The translations under genes and the position numbers were made by a program. Source: an uncultured Acetatifactor sp. (lineage in GTDB: Bacteria > Bacillota > Clostridia > Lachnospirales > Lachnospiraceae). From it: a DNA stretch of 64,000 nt. The stretch spans positions 78,709 to 142,708 of the forward strand of contig CAJUAB010000011.1 in the NCBI GenBank assembly GCA_910583845.1, read 5' to 3'. This document shows positions 24,563 through 33,624 of the stretch, in pieces. The notes beneath the pieces were generated by a model. That model was given only the letters and a program-made list of their open reading frames with translations. It did no database searches and was not told the DNA's origin. Position 1 is the first letter of the stretch, and each line of letters begins with the position of its first letter.

Positions 24563-26011
24563 ATGTATCAGGAAATTGATTTAGATAAAATAGACATACA
24601 TGCAGAACCGCCCATTGAAGAACCAGCCAGGCAGTACTATTATATGGCGAAATGCCGGGAGTGGGTTCGGGGATTGGAACGGAAAAATGGCCGTCGCCCA
24701 ACCGCGTTTACGCAAACCTTCGGCTGCCAGATGAACGCCAGGGATTCCGAGAAGCTGGCGGGGATTCTGCGTCAGGTGGGCTATGAGATGACAGATGATG
24801 AGAACGCGGATTTTGTGATCTTCAATACCTGCACGGTCCGGGACAACGCCAATCAGCGGGTCTATGGCCGTCTGGGGGAACTGAAAAACCGTAAGAAGCG
24901 GAATCCGGCCATGAAGATTGCCCTGTGTGGATGTATGATGCAGGAGCCTGCGGTGATTGAAAAACTCCGCGCCAGCTATCGCTTTGTGGACCTGATTTTT
25001 GGCACCCACAATATTTTCCGTTTTGCGGAACTGCTTTGCAGAAGTTTTGAAGAGCAGGGGATGATTGTTGATATCTGGGAGGACACTGATCAGATCGTGG
25101 AGGATCTGCCAGTGGAGCGGAAATATCCCTTCAAGTCGGGCATTAACATTATGTTTGGGTGTAACAATTTTTGCAGCTACTGTATTGTGCCCTATGTGCG
25201 CGGCCGGGAGCGCAGCCGGGAGCCAGAGGATATTCTGCGGGAGATCCGTCGGCTGGCCGCCGGGGGCGTGGTGGAGGTCATGCTGCTGGGGCAGAATGTG
25301 AACTCCTACGGAAAAAATCTGAAAGAACCCATAACCTTTGCCGGGCTTCTCCGGGAGGTGGAAAAGATAGAGGGCCTGGAGAGAATCCGGTTTATGACTT
25401 CCCATCCAAAAGATCTGTCGGACGAACTGATTCAGGTGATGAAGGAATCCAGGAAGATCTGCCGTCATCTGCATCTGCCCCTGCAATCCGGTTCCACCCG
25501 CGTTCTGGAGCGGATGAACCGCCGCTACACCAAGGAGCAGTACCTGGCCCTGGCGGAGAAGATCCGGCGGGAAATTCCGGATATTGCCATCACTACGGAT
25601 ATTATTGTAGGATTTCCCGGGGAGACCATGGAGGATGTGGAGGATACCATTGATGTGATCCGAAGGGTCAGATATGATAATGCCTTTACGTTTATCTATT
25701 CCAGACGCACGGGAACCCCGGCGGCATCCATGCCTGACCAGGTGCCGGAGGAGCAGGTCCGGGAAGGCTTTGACAGAGTGCTTAAGGTGGTGCAGGATAC
25801 CGCCAGAGAACAGGTGGCCAGATATCAGGGGCAGGTGGCCGAGGTCCTGGTGGAGGAGATAAACGAGCATGAGGAAGGTCTGCTCACAGGCCGTATGTCC
25901 AACAATACACTGGTGCATTTTCCGGGTTCGCCGGAGCTGATTGGCCGGATTGTTCCGGTGGCTCTGGACAAGTGCCAGGGGTTCTACTACATGGGGAGGA
26001 TCATGCGATGA
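24563..26011 (+). CDS. miaB: tRNA-2-methylthio-N6-dimethylallyladenosine synthase MiaB
   Basis: The 482-residue radical-SAM enzyme adds a methylthio group at A37 of tRNAs. The UPF0004 domain has TFGCQMNARDSE and the cluster cysteines in FNTCTVRDNA and ALCGCMMQEP. The radical-SAM motif is CNNFCSYC (CxxxCxxC), followed by PYVRGRERSR. A TRAM domain closes the protein. An N-terminal ~45-residue extension is common in Clostridia. The ATG follows GGAAAGGGAGAAGGGTC at a slightly long distance. Its stop overlaps the metH start (ATGA). Confidence 0.95.
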   Translation: MYQEIDLDKIDIHAEPPIEEPARQYYYMAKCREWVRGLERKNGRRPTAFTQTFGCQMNARDSEKLAGILRQVGYEMTDDENADFVIFNTCTVRDNANQRVYGRLGELKNRKKRNPAMKIALCGCMMQEPAVIEKLRASYRFVDLIFGTHNIFRFAELLCRSFEEQGMIVDIWEDTDQIVEDLPVERKYPFKSGINIMFGCNNFCSYCIVPYVRGRERSREPEDILREIRRLAAGGVVEVMLLGQNVNSYGKNLKEPITFAGLLREVEKIEGLERIRFMTSHPKDLSDELIQVMKESRKICRHLHLPLQSGSTRVLERMNRRYTKEQYLALAEKIRREIPDIAITTDIIVGFPGETMEDVEDTIDVIRRVRYDNAFTFIYSRRTGTPAASMPDQVPEEQVREGFDRVLKVVQDTAREQVARYQGQVAEVLVEEINEHEEGLLTGRMSNNTLVHFPGSPELIGRIVPVALDKCQGFYYMGRIMR

Positions 26012-28566
26012 CAAAGCAACAGTTCAGGGATTTCTGTAAAGACAGATTTATCCTGTTGGACGGGGCCACAGGCTCCAATCTGATCAAGCGGGGAATGCCC
26101 GGGGGAGTGTGCCCGGAGCAGTGGATACTGGAGCATCCCCGGGCGCTGGTGGAATTGCAGAAAAGCTATGTGGAGGCGGGAAGCAATATTCTGTACGCCC
26201 CCACTTTTACTGCAAACCGGATCAAACTTGGGGAGTACGGTCTGGCAGACCGGCAGGAGGAAATGATCAAGGGTCTGGTGGCTCTGACTAAAGAGGCGGC
26301 GGGCGGGGCGGAGGTCCTGGTGGCCGGGGACCTGACCATGACGGGGCGGCAGCTAAAGCCCATGGGCGACATGGATCTGGAGACTTTGATCGAGGTGTAC
26401 AAAGAGCAGATCCGGCTGATGGAAAAAGCCGGTGCGGACCTGCTCGTGGTGGAGACCATGATGAGCCTGGGGGAGACCCGGGCAGCACTGATTGCCGCCC
26501 GGGAAGCCACACAGCTTCCGGTGATGGTGACCATGACCTTTGAGGCGGAGGGACGTACGCTTTTTGGCACGGACGCCCGGACGGCGGCTGTCGTGCTGGA
26601 AAGTCTGGGGGCGAGCGCCATCGGGGTAAACTGTTCCACCGGCCCTGCGAAGATGAAGGAGATTGTGGAGGCCATGGCGGAGGTCAGCAGCCTGCCACTG
26701 ATTGCCAAGCCCAACGCGGGGCTGCCCGGGGTGAACGAACAGGGGCAGACGACATATGATATGGACTGCGACACTTTCTCCGCGGAGATGGAGGAACTGG
26801 TGGCGGCGGGAGCCGTGATTCTGGGAGGCTGCTGCGGCACGGACCCTGCCTATATCGCGGGGCTGAAACGCCTGACACAGGGAAGAAAGCCTGCGGAGCA
26901 TAAGAGACCTCCTCAGGGCATCCGCTATCTGACCAGTGAGCGGCGGACCCTGTCCTTCGGTCTCGGGGACCCTTTCCTGATTGTAGGGGAGCGGATCAAT
27001 CCCACCGGGAAGAAAAAATTTCAGGAACAGCTCCGGAACGGCTGTATGGATCTGGTGCTGCAGTTTGCGCAGGAACAGGAGGAATGCGGGGCCTCCATTC
27101 TGGATGTGAATATGGGAATGAGCGGCATCGATGAGAGAGCCATGATGCTGGAGGTGCTGGAGGAGGTGCAGGGCGTGACGGATCTGCCTCTGTCCCTGGA
27201 CTCCAGCCATGTGGAAGTGCTGGAGGCCGCGCTGCGCCATTATCCCGGAAGGGCGCTGGTAAATTCGGTTTCCTATGAGGCAGAGAAGTTCGAAAAGCTG
27301 CTGCCCATTGTGCAAAAGTACGGTGCCATGTTTATCCTGCTGCCTCTGTCGGATGAAGGGCTGCCCCGGGATTTGGAGGAAAAAAAGGAGATTATCGACC
27401 GCATTGTGACCCGGGCGCTGGAGCTTGGCATGCGCAGGGAGGATATTGTGGTGGACGGTCTGGTGACCACCATCGGTGCCAACGGGCAGGCGGGCCTGGA
27501 GACACTGGAGACCATCCGTTATTGCAGGGAGCAGGGGCTGGCCACGGTCTGCGGCTTGTCCAATATCTCCTTCGGCATGCCTGCAAGACCCTATGTGAAT
27601 ACAGCCTTTCTGACATTGGCCATCTATGAGGGGCTGACCATGGCCATCGCCAATCCCTCCCAGGAGATGCTGGTCTGCGGGGCGCTGGCAACAGATATGC
27701 TGAAAGCCAAAAAGGACGCGGATTTGCGATACATTCAGTACGCGGCCCAATTACAGCCCGCGGCGGGAAATCAAACCGCGCGGGACGGCAGTCGGAGCGC
27801 CGCAAACGGAGGACAGAGCTCCACAGGCGACAACGCGGCGGATGCAGGGCAGAGGGATTCCGGCAATGCGGGGGCTGATTCCGGCTCTGGCAACGGCAAA
27901 AACGTTTCAGCGGCCCATGCCTTGGGGACGCGTCTGGAGCAAATCTCGGAGGCCGTGCTGAAGGGGAATCGCAGCGGAATCGCCGCCATGACCGCGCAGG
28001 CCGTTGAGGAGGGGGAGGACCCTGGCAGACTGTTAAACGAGAGCCTTCTGCCCGCAATTAACAGAGTGGGAGACCTCTTTGAACAGAAAAAATATTTTCT
28101 GCCCCAGCTGATCGCCAGCGCCGAGGCCATGAAGAGCGCCATCGAGGTGCTGGAGCCGTATCTGCTGAAGGAGCAGAACGGAGATTCCATGCCGGTGGTG
28201 GTCATCGCCACCGTGGAAGGTGATATTCATGATATCGGCAAGAATCTGGTGGCGCTGATGCTGAAAAATTATGGCTTTCAGGTGATAGACCTGGGCAAGG
28301 ATGTGCCGAAGGAAACCATCATACAGGCGGCGAAGGAGCATCATGCGGATATCATCGCCCTGTCGGCGCTGATGACCACCACGATGCAGCGGATGCGGGA
28401 GGTGATCGCTCTTGCCAGAGAAGAGGGAGTGACCGCCAGAATCATGATCGGCGGTGCAGTGATCACCCAGGAATACGCGGACGAGATTCAGGCGGACGGC
28501 TATTCCAAGGACGCGGCGGAGGCGGTGAAGCTGGCCAGACGTCTGCTGGGTCTGATGAACGCATAG
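26008..28566 (+). CDS. metH: Cobalamin-dependent methionine synthase without reactivation domain
   Basis: The 852-residue protein holds the homocysteine domain (about 1-290; zinc cysteines in GVNCSTGP and GGCCGTDP), the methyl-THF domain (about 315-570; GERINPTGKKKF), then a B12 cap (NESLLPAINRVGDLFEQKKYFLPQL) and B12 domain with DIHDIGKNL, whose histidine ligates cobalt. The C-terminal SAM-dependent reactivation domain (~350 residues) of E. coli MetH is absent. Between the second domain and the cap lies a ~50-residue Gly/Ala/Ser/Asp-rich linker (about 588-640). ATG at 26008 overlaps the miaB stop, so the two are likely coupled. Confidence 0.94.
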   Translation: MTKQQFRDFCKDRFILLDGATGSNLIKRGMPGGVCPEQWILEHPRALVELQKSYVEAGSNILYAPTFTANRIKLGEYGLADRQEEMIKGLVALTKEAAGGAEVLVAGDLTMTGRQLKPMGDMDLETLIEVYKEQIRLMEKAGADLLVVETMMSLGETRAALIAAREATQLPVMVTMTFEAEGRTLFGTDARTAAVVLESLGASAIGVNCSTGPAKMKEIVEAMAEVSSLPLIAKPNAGLPGVNEQGQTTYDMDCDTFSAEMEELVAAGAVILGGCCGTDPAYIAGLKRLTQGRKPAEHKRPPQGIRYLTSERRTLSFGLGDPFLIVGERINPTGKKKFQEQLRNGCMDLVLQFAQEQEECGASILDVNMGMSGIDERAMMLEVLEEVQGVTDLPLSLDSSHVEVLEAALRHYPGRALVNSVSYEAEKFEKLLPIVQKYGAMFILLPLSDEGLPRDLEEKKEIIDRIVTRALELGMRREDIVVDGLVTTIGANGQAGLETLETIRYCREQGLATVCGLSNISFGMPARPYVNTAFLTLAIYEGLTMAIANPSQEMLVCGALATDMLKAKKDADLRYIQYAAQLQPAAGNQTARDGSRSAANGGQSSTGDNAADAGQRDSGNAGADSGSGNGKNVSAAHALGTRLEQISEAVLKGNRSGIAAMTAQAVEEGEDPGRLLNESLLPAINRVGDLFEQKKYFLPQLIASAEAMKSAIEVLEPYLLKEQNGDSMPVVVIATVEGDIHDIGKNLVALMLKNYGFQVIDLGKDVPKETIIQAAKEHHADIIALSALMTTTMQRMREVIALAREEGVTARIMIGGAVITQEYADEIQADGYSKDAAEAVKLARRLLGLMNA

Positions 28567-28665
28567 GGAGAATGCTTTTTCAGACGTGCGTGATGATGGA
28601 CGGAAGGAAAGCACATAAGGCAAGATAAAGGTGACTTCCGAAACGGTAGCGAGGAGAGAAGGATT

Positions 28666-29286
28666 ATGAAGGAAGAGGAATTGCAGACGGCGGGATGGGA
28701 TGCCATCGCCGGGGAATGCGAGAGGGTTTATGGAGGAGCGCTGCTGGAGCATTATGGTACCTTGCTTAAATGGAGGCTTGGCGGCAAGGACCCGCTGGAC
28801 GGGATTGACGTTTATGACGGCGGGGATTACTGGCATTTTGTGACTTACGGAATGTCGGAGCTGTATGAGAAGGAATGCGACGATCCGGAGTACAGCGGCT
28901 ATGGAATGGAGTTTACCTTCCGACTCAAAAAAGACGACTATGAGGACGAGAGGGCGGAATGGATGTGCGTCTGCGGGATTTTGCAGGAACTGGCCCGCCT
29001 CACTTTCAACCAGGGGGAACTCTTTAACGCCTGGGAATATGTGTATACCGGACAGACCCAGGGGATAGATGTCAACCGGCGGTCGAATATCACCGGATTT
29101 ATCACGGCCCCGGACAGCAGGCTCAAGCCCCTGGATACTCCCAACGGAAAAGTGGAGTTCGTGGAATTGATTGGTGTGACCCATCGGGAATTGCTGGCTG
29201 TTATGCAGGGGGAGACCACGGTGAAGGAATTGTATGGCAGATTGGGGGGCGGGATGACGGATTATAACAGGGATTCTTTGTATTGA
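28666..29286 (+). CDS. Suppressor-of-fused (SUFU) domain protein
   Basis: The 206-residue protein carries the SUFU pattern: YWHFVTYGMSELYEKE, then GMEFTFRLK, WMCVCGILQELARL and a later VEFVELIGVTHRELLAVM. Bacterial SUFU proteins are known mainly as predicted immunity or adaptor proteins in polymorphic-toxin loci, but no toxin gene is visible nearby. GAGGAGAGAAGGATT precedes the ATG. Function here is unknown. Confidence 0.8.
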   Translation: MKEEELQTAGWDAIAGECERVYGGALLEHYGTLLKWRLGGKDPLDGIDVYDGGDYWHFVTYGMSELYEKECDDPEYSGYGMEFTFRLKKDDYEDERAEWMCVCGILQELARLTFNQGELFNAWEYVYTGQTQGIDVNRRSNITGFITAPDSRLKPLDTPNGKVEFVELIGVTHRELLAVMQGETTVKELYGRLGGGMTDYNRDSLY

Positions 29287-29312
29287 GGACGAAATCTGGT
29301 TAAATCTATGAC

Positions 29313-29341
29313 TTGTGTACAATAATTCATTGTGTTATACT
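29313..29341 (+). promoter_or_regulatory. Promoter for ilvB
   Basis: TTGTGT (29313-29318), 17 bases, TATACT (29336-29341). A ~160-base untranslated leader follows; no T-box signature or leader peptide rich in branched-chain residues was found in it. Confidence 0.65.
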
Positions 29342-29506
29342 ACATAACGCCAGAATTACCGTACAGCATCGGCTATACATATATGGCCGGCATTATGTAG
29401 TCAGGTTAATCGGAAATTTGAACGGTTCAGCAGGATAAAATGGAGAAATCAAAACAGGGGATGCGTAAAGCAAAAGGATCGGCAATCTTAAGTTCAGGAG
29501 GTTTAT

Positions 29507-31123
29507 ATGATAGGTGCAGATGCCATAATCAAATGTCTGGAGGAAGAGGGCGTAAAATATGTGTTCGGCTATCCGGGGGTGGCCATATGTCCGTTTTATA
29601 ACAGTATTCTGCAATCGGAGATTCAGACCATACTAATCCGCACGGAGCAGAACGCGGCCCATGCGGCCAGCGGTATGGCCCGGCTCACGGGCCGGCCCGG
29701 CGTCTGCGCCGTCACCAGCGGCCCGGGCGCGACCAATGTGATCACAGGGATCGCCACCGCCTTCGCGGACAGCATTCCCCTGGTGTGCATCACCGGGCAG
29801 GTACATACGGATCTGCTGGGCAGTGACTCCTTCCAGGAGGCGGATATCACCGGAGCCGTGGAGTCCTTTGTCAAATACAGCTATCTGGTCAAGAATGTGG
29901 CGGACATCCCCCGGATTTTCCGGGAAGCCTTTCATATCGCCAACACCGGCCGCAGAGGCCCCGTGCTGATCGATATTCCCATCAATATCCAGAATGCCCC
30001 CGTCACCAGGTTCCAGTACCCGGAAGAGGTCAATATGCGCACCTACAAACCCACAGTCAAGGGACACGCGGTACAGATCAAGAAGGTGATCCGGGAACTG
30101 GAGAGGGCGAAGCGCCCCATTATCTGTGTGGGCGGCGGTGTGCTGCTCAGCGAGGCCAGAGACGATCTGCGGGAATTTGTGGAGAAATACCGTATTCCGG
30201 TGGTGTCCACCATGATGGGCATCAGTGTTATGCCCACGGAACATCCCCTGTACTTCGGCATGGTGGGCAACCACGGCAAAGCCTGCGCCAACAGGGCCAT
30301 GAACGAGTCGGATCTGCTCATAATGGCCGGTGCCAGGGTGGCGGACAGGGCGGTGAGCCAGCCGGATCTGATCACCAGAGACAAAGTGCTGGTGCATATC
30401 GATGTGGACCCGGCGGAAATCGGCAAGAACGCGGGGCCCACCATACCTCTGGTAGGCGATGTGAAGCATATTTTCCAGGATTTTTCCAGGGAGGAATTTC
30501 ACTGCGAGCATGAGGAGTGGCTTCAAATCCTGGAGGAATACCGGAGGACCCTGGTTGCCAGACGCAGCCCCGATCCGGCCTATGTGGACCCGGCTGCCTT
30601 TATCACCCGACTGTCCGAGAAAATGGACCCCGACGGAGTCTATGTGGCGGATGTGGGACAGAACCAGATCTGGTCCTGCAGTTATCATATTGTAAAAGAG
30701 GGACGTTTTCTCACTTCCGGCGGCATGGGAACCATGGGGTATTCGATTCCGGCGGCCATGGGTGCCAAGCTGGCGGATAAAAGGCGCCAGGTGATCGCTG
30801 TGTGCGGAGACGGTTCTTTCCAGATGTCCATGATGGAGCTGGCCACCATGCGCCAGTACGATATCCCGGTCAAGATCATTGTGCTGAAAAACGGCTATCT
30901 GGGAATGGTGCGGGAGTACCAGCACTACACGTATAAGGATCATTACTCGGTGGTGGATCTCTCCGGCAGTCCCATGCTGGACAAGATCGCGGCGGCTTAC
31001 GATATGCGGTATCTGCTGCTGGAAAATATGGACCGGGTTGAGGAAGTGCTGGACACCTTTCTGGGGGATGACAGGGCGGTGCTGCTGGAGTGTCTGATTG
31101 ACCCCATGGACCTGGTGAAGTAA
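29507..31123 (+). CDS. ilvB: Acetolactate synthase large (catalytic) subunit
   Basis: The 538-residue TPP enzyme makes 2-acetolactate or 2-aceto-2-hydroxybutyrate. Visible are the N-terminal YVFGYPGVAICPFY, the catalytic glutamate in IRTEQNAAHAASGMAR, and the TPP/Mg motif VCGDGSFQMSMMELATMRQYDIPVKIIVLKN. It is slightly shorter than typical IlvB (560-590). TTCAGGAGGTTTAT precedes the ATG. The small-subunit gene follows 77 bases later. Confidence 0.94.
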   Translation: MIGADAIIKCLEEEGVKYVFGYPGVAICPFYNSILQSEIQTILIRTEQNAAHAASGMARLTGRPGVCAVTSGPGATNVITGIATAFADSIPLVCITGQVHTDLLGSDSFQEADITGAVESFVKYSYLVKNVADIPRIFREAFHIANTGRRGPVLIDIPINIQNAPVTRFQYPEEVNMRTYKPTVKGHAVQIKKVIRELERAKRPIICVGGGVLLSEARDDLREFVEKYRIPVVSTMMGISVMPTEHPLYFGMVGNHGKACANRAMNESDLLIMAGARVADRAVSQPDLITRDKVLVHIDVDPAEIGKNAGPTIPLVGDVKHIFQDFSREEFHCEHEEWLQILEEYRRTLVARRSPDPAYVDPAAFITRLSEKMDPDGVYVADVGQNQIWSCSYHIVKEGRFLTSGGMGTMGYSIPAAMGAKLADKRRQVIAVCGDGSFQMSMMELATMRQYDIPVKIIVLKNGYLGMVREYQHYTYKDHYSVVDLSGSPMLDKIAAAYDMRYLLLENMDRVEEVLDTFLGDDRAVLLECLIDPMDLVK

Positions 31124-31200
31124 GGTCGGAAACCAATCCGCGCGTTATTGCAGGCCGATGATAGATTTTGAGTCCGTCAAAGTGGACAAGGGGTGTAAAG

Positions 31201-31692
31201 ATGAGAAAGAGAATTTATTCCGTTCTGGTGGAAAACCGTTCCGGCGTGCTGGGCAAGGTGGCGGGGCTTTTTGCCAGAAGATGCTTTAATATAGACTCCC
31301 TGACGGTGGGGGAGACCGACGATCCCGAGATATCCTGTATGACGATCGTCAGCAGCGGGGACGAACGCACCATTGAACAGATCGAAAAACAGTTGAACAA
31401 GAAGCTGGATGTAATCAAGGTCAAGACTTTTGATGAGACACAGAGCGTGAGCCGTGAGCTGATGTTGGTGAAGGTGCGCCACAACAAGGGAAACAGACGG
31501 GAAATAACGGAGATCTGTGAGATCCTGCGGGCGGAGATTGTGGATATGTCCAAACATTTTATGATGATTCAGATCTGTGACACGCCGGAGAGAACCAGGC
31601 TTTTGCTGACCATGCTGCAATCCATCAGCATTGCGGAGGTGGCCCGCACGGGTACTCTGGCGCTGGCCAAATGCAGTGAGAATGACGATTAA
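31201..31692 (+). CDS. ilvN: Acetolactate synthase small subunit, copy 1
   Basis: The 163-residue regulatory subunit has an N-terminal ACT domain (KRIYSVLVENRSGVLGKVAGLFARRCFNIDSL) and a C-terminal ALS_ss domain (about residues 80-160). It activates IlvB and mediates valine feedback. ATG at 31201 follows AAGGGGTGTAAAG. A second, different small-subunit gene lies 225 bases downstream. Confidence 0.92.
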   Translation: MRKRIYSVLVENRSGVLGKVAGLFARRCFNIDSLTVGETDDPEISCMTIVSSGDERTIEQIEKQLNKKLDVIKVKTFDETQSVSRELMLVKVRHNKGNRREITEICEILRAEIVDMSKHFMMIQICDTPERTRLLLTMLQSISIAEVARTGTLALAKCSENDD

Positions 31693-31727
31693 GCGGGATG
31701 CCGCGGAGAGCGGGCCTGAAAATAGGG

Positions 31728-31756
31728 TTGACATTCACACTTTATCTTGCTAAAAT
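31728..31756 (+). promoter_or_regulatory. Strong promoter for the second ilvN and ilvC
   Basis: A consensus TTGACA (31728-31733), 17 bases, TAAAAT (31751-31756). It lies after the first ilvN and gives a ~155-base leader before the second one. Confidence 0.85.
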
Positions 31757-31917
31757 GTAGAGCAGCTGTGCAAAGCACCTTTCCGAAGCAGGAATGCCAG
31801 ACAGATGCAATTACCTGGAACCAATGCGTAGGACAGGCGGTTTCGCCAGGCGCGATGACGCAGGTACACAGGAGTCCTGAGTACAGGATTTTGCTGGGCC
31901 GGGAAGAGAGAGTGATT

Positions 31918-32436
31918 ATGCAGAAGAAAGTATTTCAGTTGTTGGTAGACAATACATCCGGCGTGTTGAGCCGCATATCCGGCCTGTTTTCACGCAGGGG
32001 CTACAATATTGAGAGTATTACGGCGGGAGAGACCGTTGATCCCCGTTTTACCCGGGTCACCATCGTGACCTGTGGAGACGATGAGATTCTGGAGCAGATC
32101 GAGAAGCAGGTGGGGAAGCTGATCGATGTGCGCAGCATCAAGGAACTGAGGCCGGAGGAGAGTGTCTACAGAGAGCTGGCCCTGATCAAGGTCAAGGCAG
32201 ATCCCCAGCAGCGCCAGAGCATCATTGCCGTGGCGGATATTTTTCGGGCTAAGATCATTGATGTATCCAAGGACAGCCTGATCATCGAACTCACAGGCAA
32301 CCAGGCCAAGATTGAGGCATTCATAAACCTGCTGGACGGCTATGAGATTCTGGAGTCGGCCAGAACGGGAATCGCGGGGCTGGGCAGAGGGATGGAGAAT
32401 GTAATTCATCTGGAGAGTGATACGGAAGGAAAATAG
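31918..32436 (+). CDS. ilvN: Acetolactate synthase small subunit, copy 2
   Basis: The 172-residue product has the same architecture: ACT domain (QKKVFQLLVDNTSGVLSRISGLFSRRGYNIESIT) and ALS_ss domain (YRELALIKVKADPQQRQSII). It is clearly related to, but quite different from, copy 1. The ATG at 31918 follows GGGAAGAGAGAGTGATT; an in-frame open stretch upstream lies in the leader and has no ribosome site. ilvC follows 53 bases later, so copy 2 and ilvC probably share the TTGACA promoter. Confidence 0.92.
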   Translation: MQKKVFQLLVDNTSGVLSRISGLFSRRGYNIESITAGETVDPRFTRVTIVTCGDDEILEQIEKQVGKLIDVRSIKELRPEESVYRELALIKVKADPQQRQSIIAVADIFRAKIIDVSKDSLIIELTGNQAKIEAFINLLDGYEILESARTGIAGLGRGMENVIHLESDTEGK

Positions 32437-32489
32437 TATTTCCCAACCTATCAGTTATAAATTATTTTAACATAATGGAGGAAAAAAAG

Positions 32490-33509
32490 ATGGCAAAGAT
32501 TTTTTATCAGGAAGATTGCAACCTGTCTCTGCTGGAGGGGAAAACAATCGCGATTATCGGCTACGGAAGCCAGGGCCATGCCCATGCGCTGAACTTAAAG
32601 GAGTCCGGCTGCAACGTGATCATCGGACTGTATGAGGGCTCCAGATCCTGGGACAAGGCCGTAAAGCAGGGCTTCGAGGTATTTACCGCCGCGGAAGCCG
32701 CCAAGAGGGCCGACATTATCATGATCCTGATCAATGACGAGAAGCAGGCGGATCTGTACAAGAAGGATATCGAGCCCAATCTGGAGGCCGGCAATATGCT
32801 GATGTTCGCCCATGGCTTCAACATTCATTTTGGTTGCATCGTGCCTCCCGCGGATGTGGATGTGACTATGATCGCTCCCAAGGGTCCCGGCCATACCGTG
32901 AGAAGCGAATATCAGGAGGGGAAGGGGGTTCCCTGCCTGATCGCCGTGGAACAGGACGCCACCGGCAAGGCACAGGATCTGGCTCTGGCTTACGCGCTGG
33001 GCATCGGCGGCGCGAGAGCGGGTGTGCTGGAGACCACCTTCCGCACCGAGACCGAGACGGATCTGTTCGGTGAGCAGGCAGTGCTGTGCGGCGGCGTATG
33101 CGCGCTGATGCAGGCTGGATTTGAGACGCTGGTGGAGGCCGGTTACGATGAGAGGAACGCTTACTTCGAGTGTATCCATGAGATGAAGCTGATCGTGGAC
33201 CTGATCTATCAGAGCGGCTTCGCAGGCATGAGATATTCCATCTCCAACACCGCGGAGTACGGCGATTATGTGACCGGTCCCAAGATTGTAACCGAGGAGA
33301 CCAAGAAGGCCATGAAGAAGATCCTGAGCGATATCCAGGATGGCACCTTTGCCAAGGAGTTCCTGTTGGATATGTCTCCCGCGGGCAGACAGGTTCACTT
33401 TAAGGCCATGAGAAAACTGGCCAGCGAGCATCCTGCGGAGAAGGTCGGAGAGGAGATCCGCAAGCTCTACAGCTGGAACAACGAGGAGGACAAGCTGATC
33501 AATAACTGA
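32490..33509 (+). CDS. ilvC: Ketol-acid reductoisomerase
   Basis: The 339-residue class I enzyme carries out isomeroreduction of acetolactate with NAD(P)H and Mg. The Rossmann motif is IIGYGSQGHAHALNLKESG (about residues 20-38). The Mg-binding ETDLFGEQAVLCGG and IHEMKLIVDLIYQSGFAGMRYSISNTAEYGD blocks are intact. ATG at 32490 follows GGAGGAAAAAAAG. A terminator follows 60 bases after the stop. Confidence 0.97.
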   Translation: MAKIFYQEDCNLSLLEGKTIAIIGYGSQGHAHALNLKESGCNVIIGLYEGSRSWDKAVKQGFEVFTAAEAAKRADIIMILINDEKQADLYKKDIEPNLEAGNMLMFAHGFNIHFGCIVPPADVDVTMIAPKGPGHTVRSEYQEGKGVPCLIAVEQDATGKAQDLALAYALGIGGARAGVLETTFRTETETDLFGEQAVLCGGVCALMQAGFETLVEAGYDERNAYFECIHEMKLIVDLIYQSGFAGMRYSISNTAEYGDYVTGPKIVTEETKKAMKKILSDIQDGTFAKEFLLDMSPAGRQVHFKAMRKLASEHPAEKVGEEIRKLYSWNNEEDKLINN

Positions 33510-33569
33510 GAATGCTGTCTTATATGAGCATACAGGGAATCCGCCTTTTGGGTGGATTCTCCCGCTGCG

Positions 33570-33601
33570 AAAAAAGAGTTGCCGCTGTGGCAGCTCTTTT
33601 T
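33570..33601 (+). terminator. Intrinsic terminator shared by ilvC and the convergent lipoprotein gene
   Basis: AAAAAGAGTTGCC and GGCAGCTCTTTTT flank a short GCTGT loop, with A and T runs on either side. It can stop transcription from both directions. Confidence 0.8.
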
Positions 33602-33624
33602 GCATTTCCGGGGATTTTCCTGTC

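Noticed and set aside
29342..29506. T-box or attenuator before ilvB
   Set aside because: No specifier-loop or conserved T-box core and no leader peptide; the TACATAA/TTATGTA pairing overlaps the expected transcript start, so it would not form in the RNA.
31747..31917. 57-residue N-terminal extension of the second ilvN
   Set aside because: It begins inside the promoter -10 region and lacks a ribosome site; IlvN normally starts at the ACT domain.
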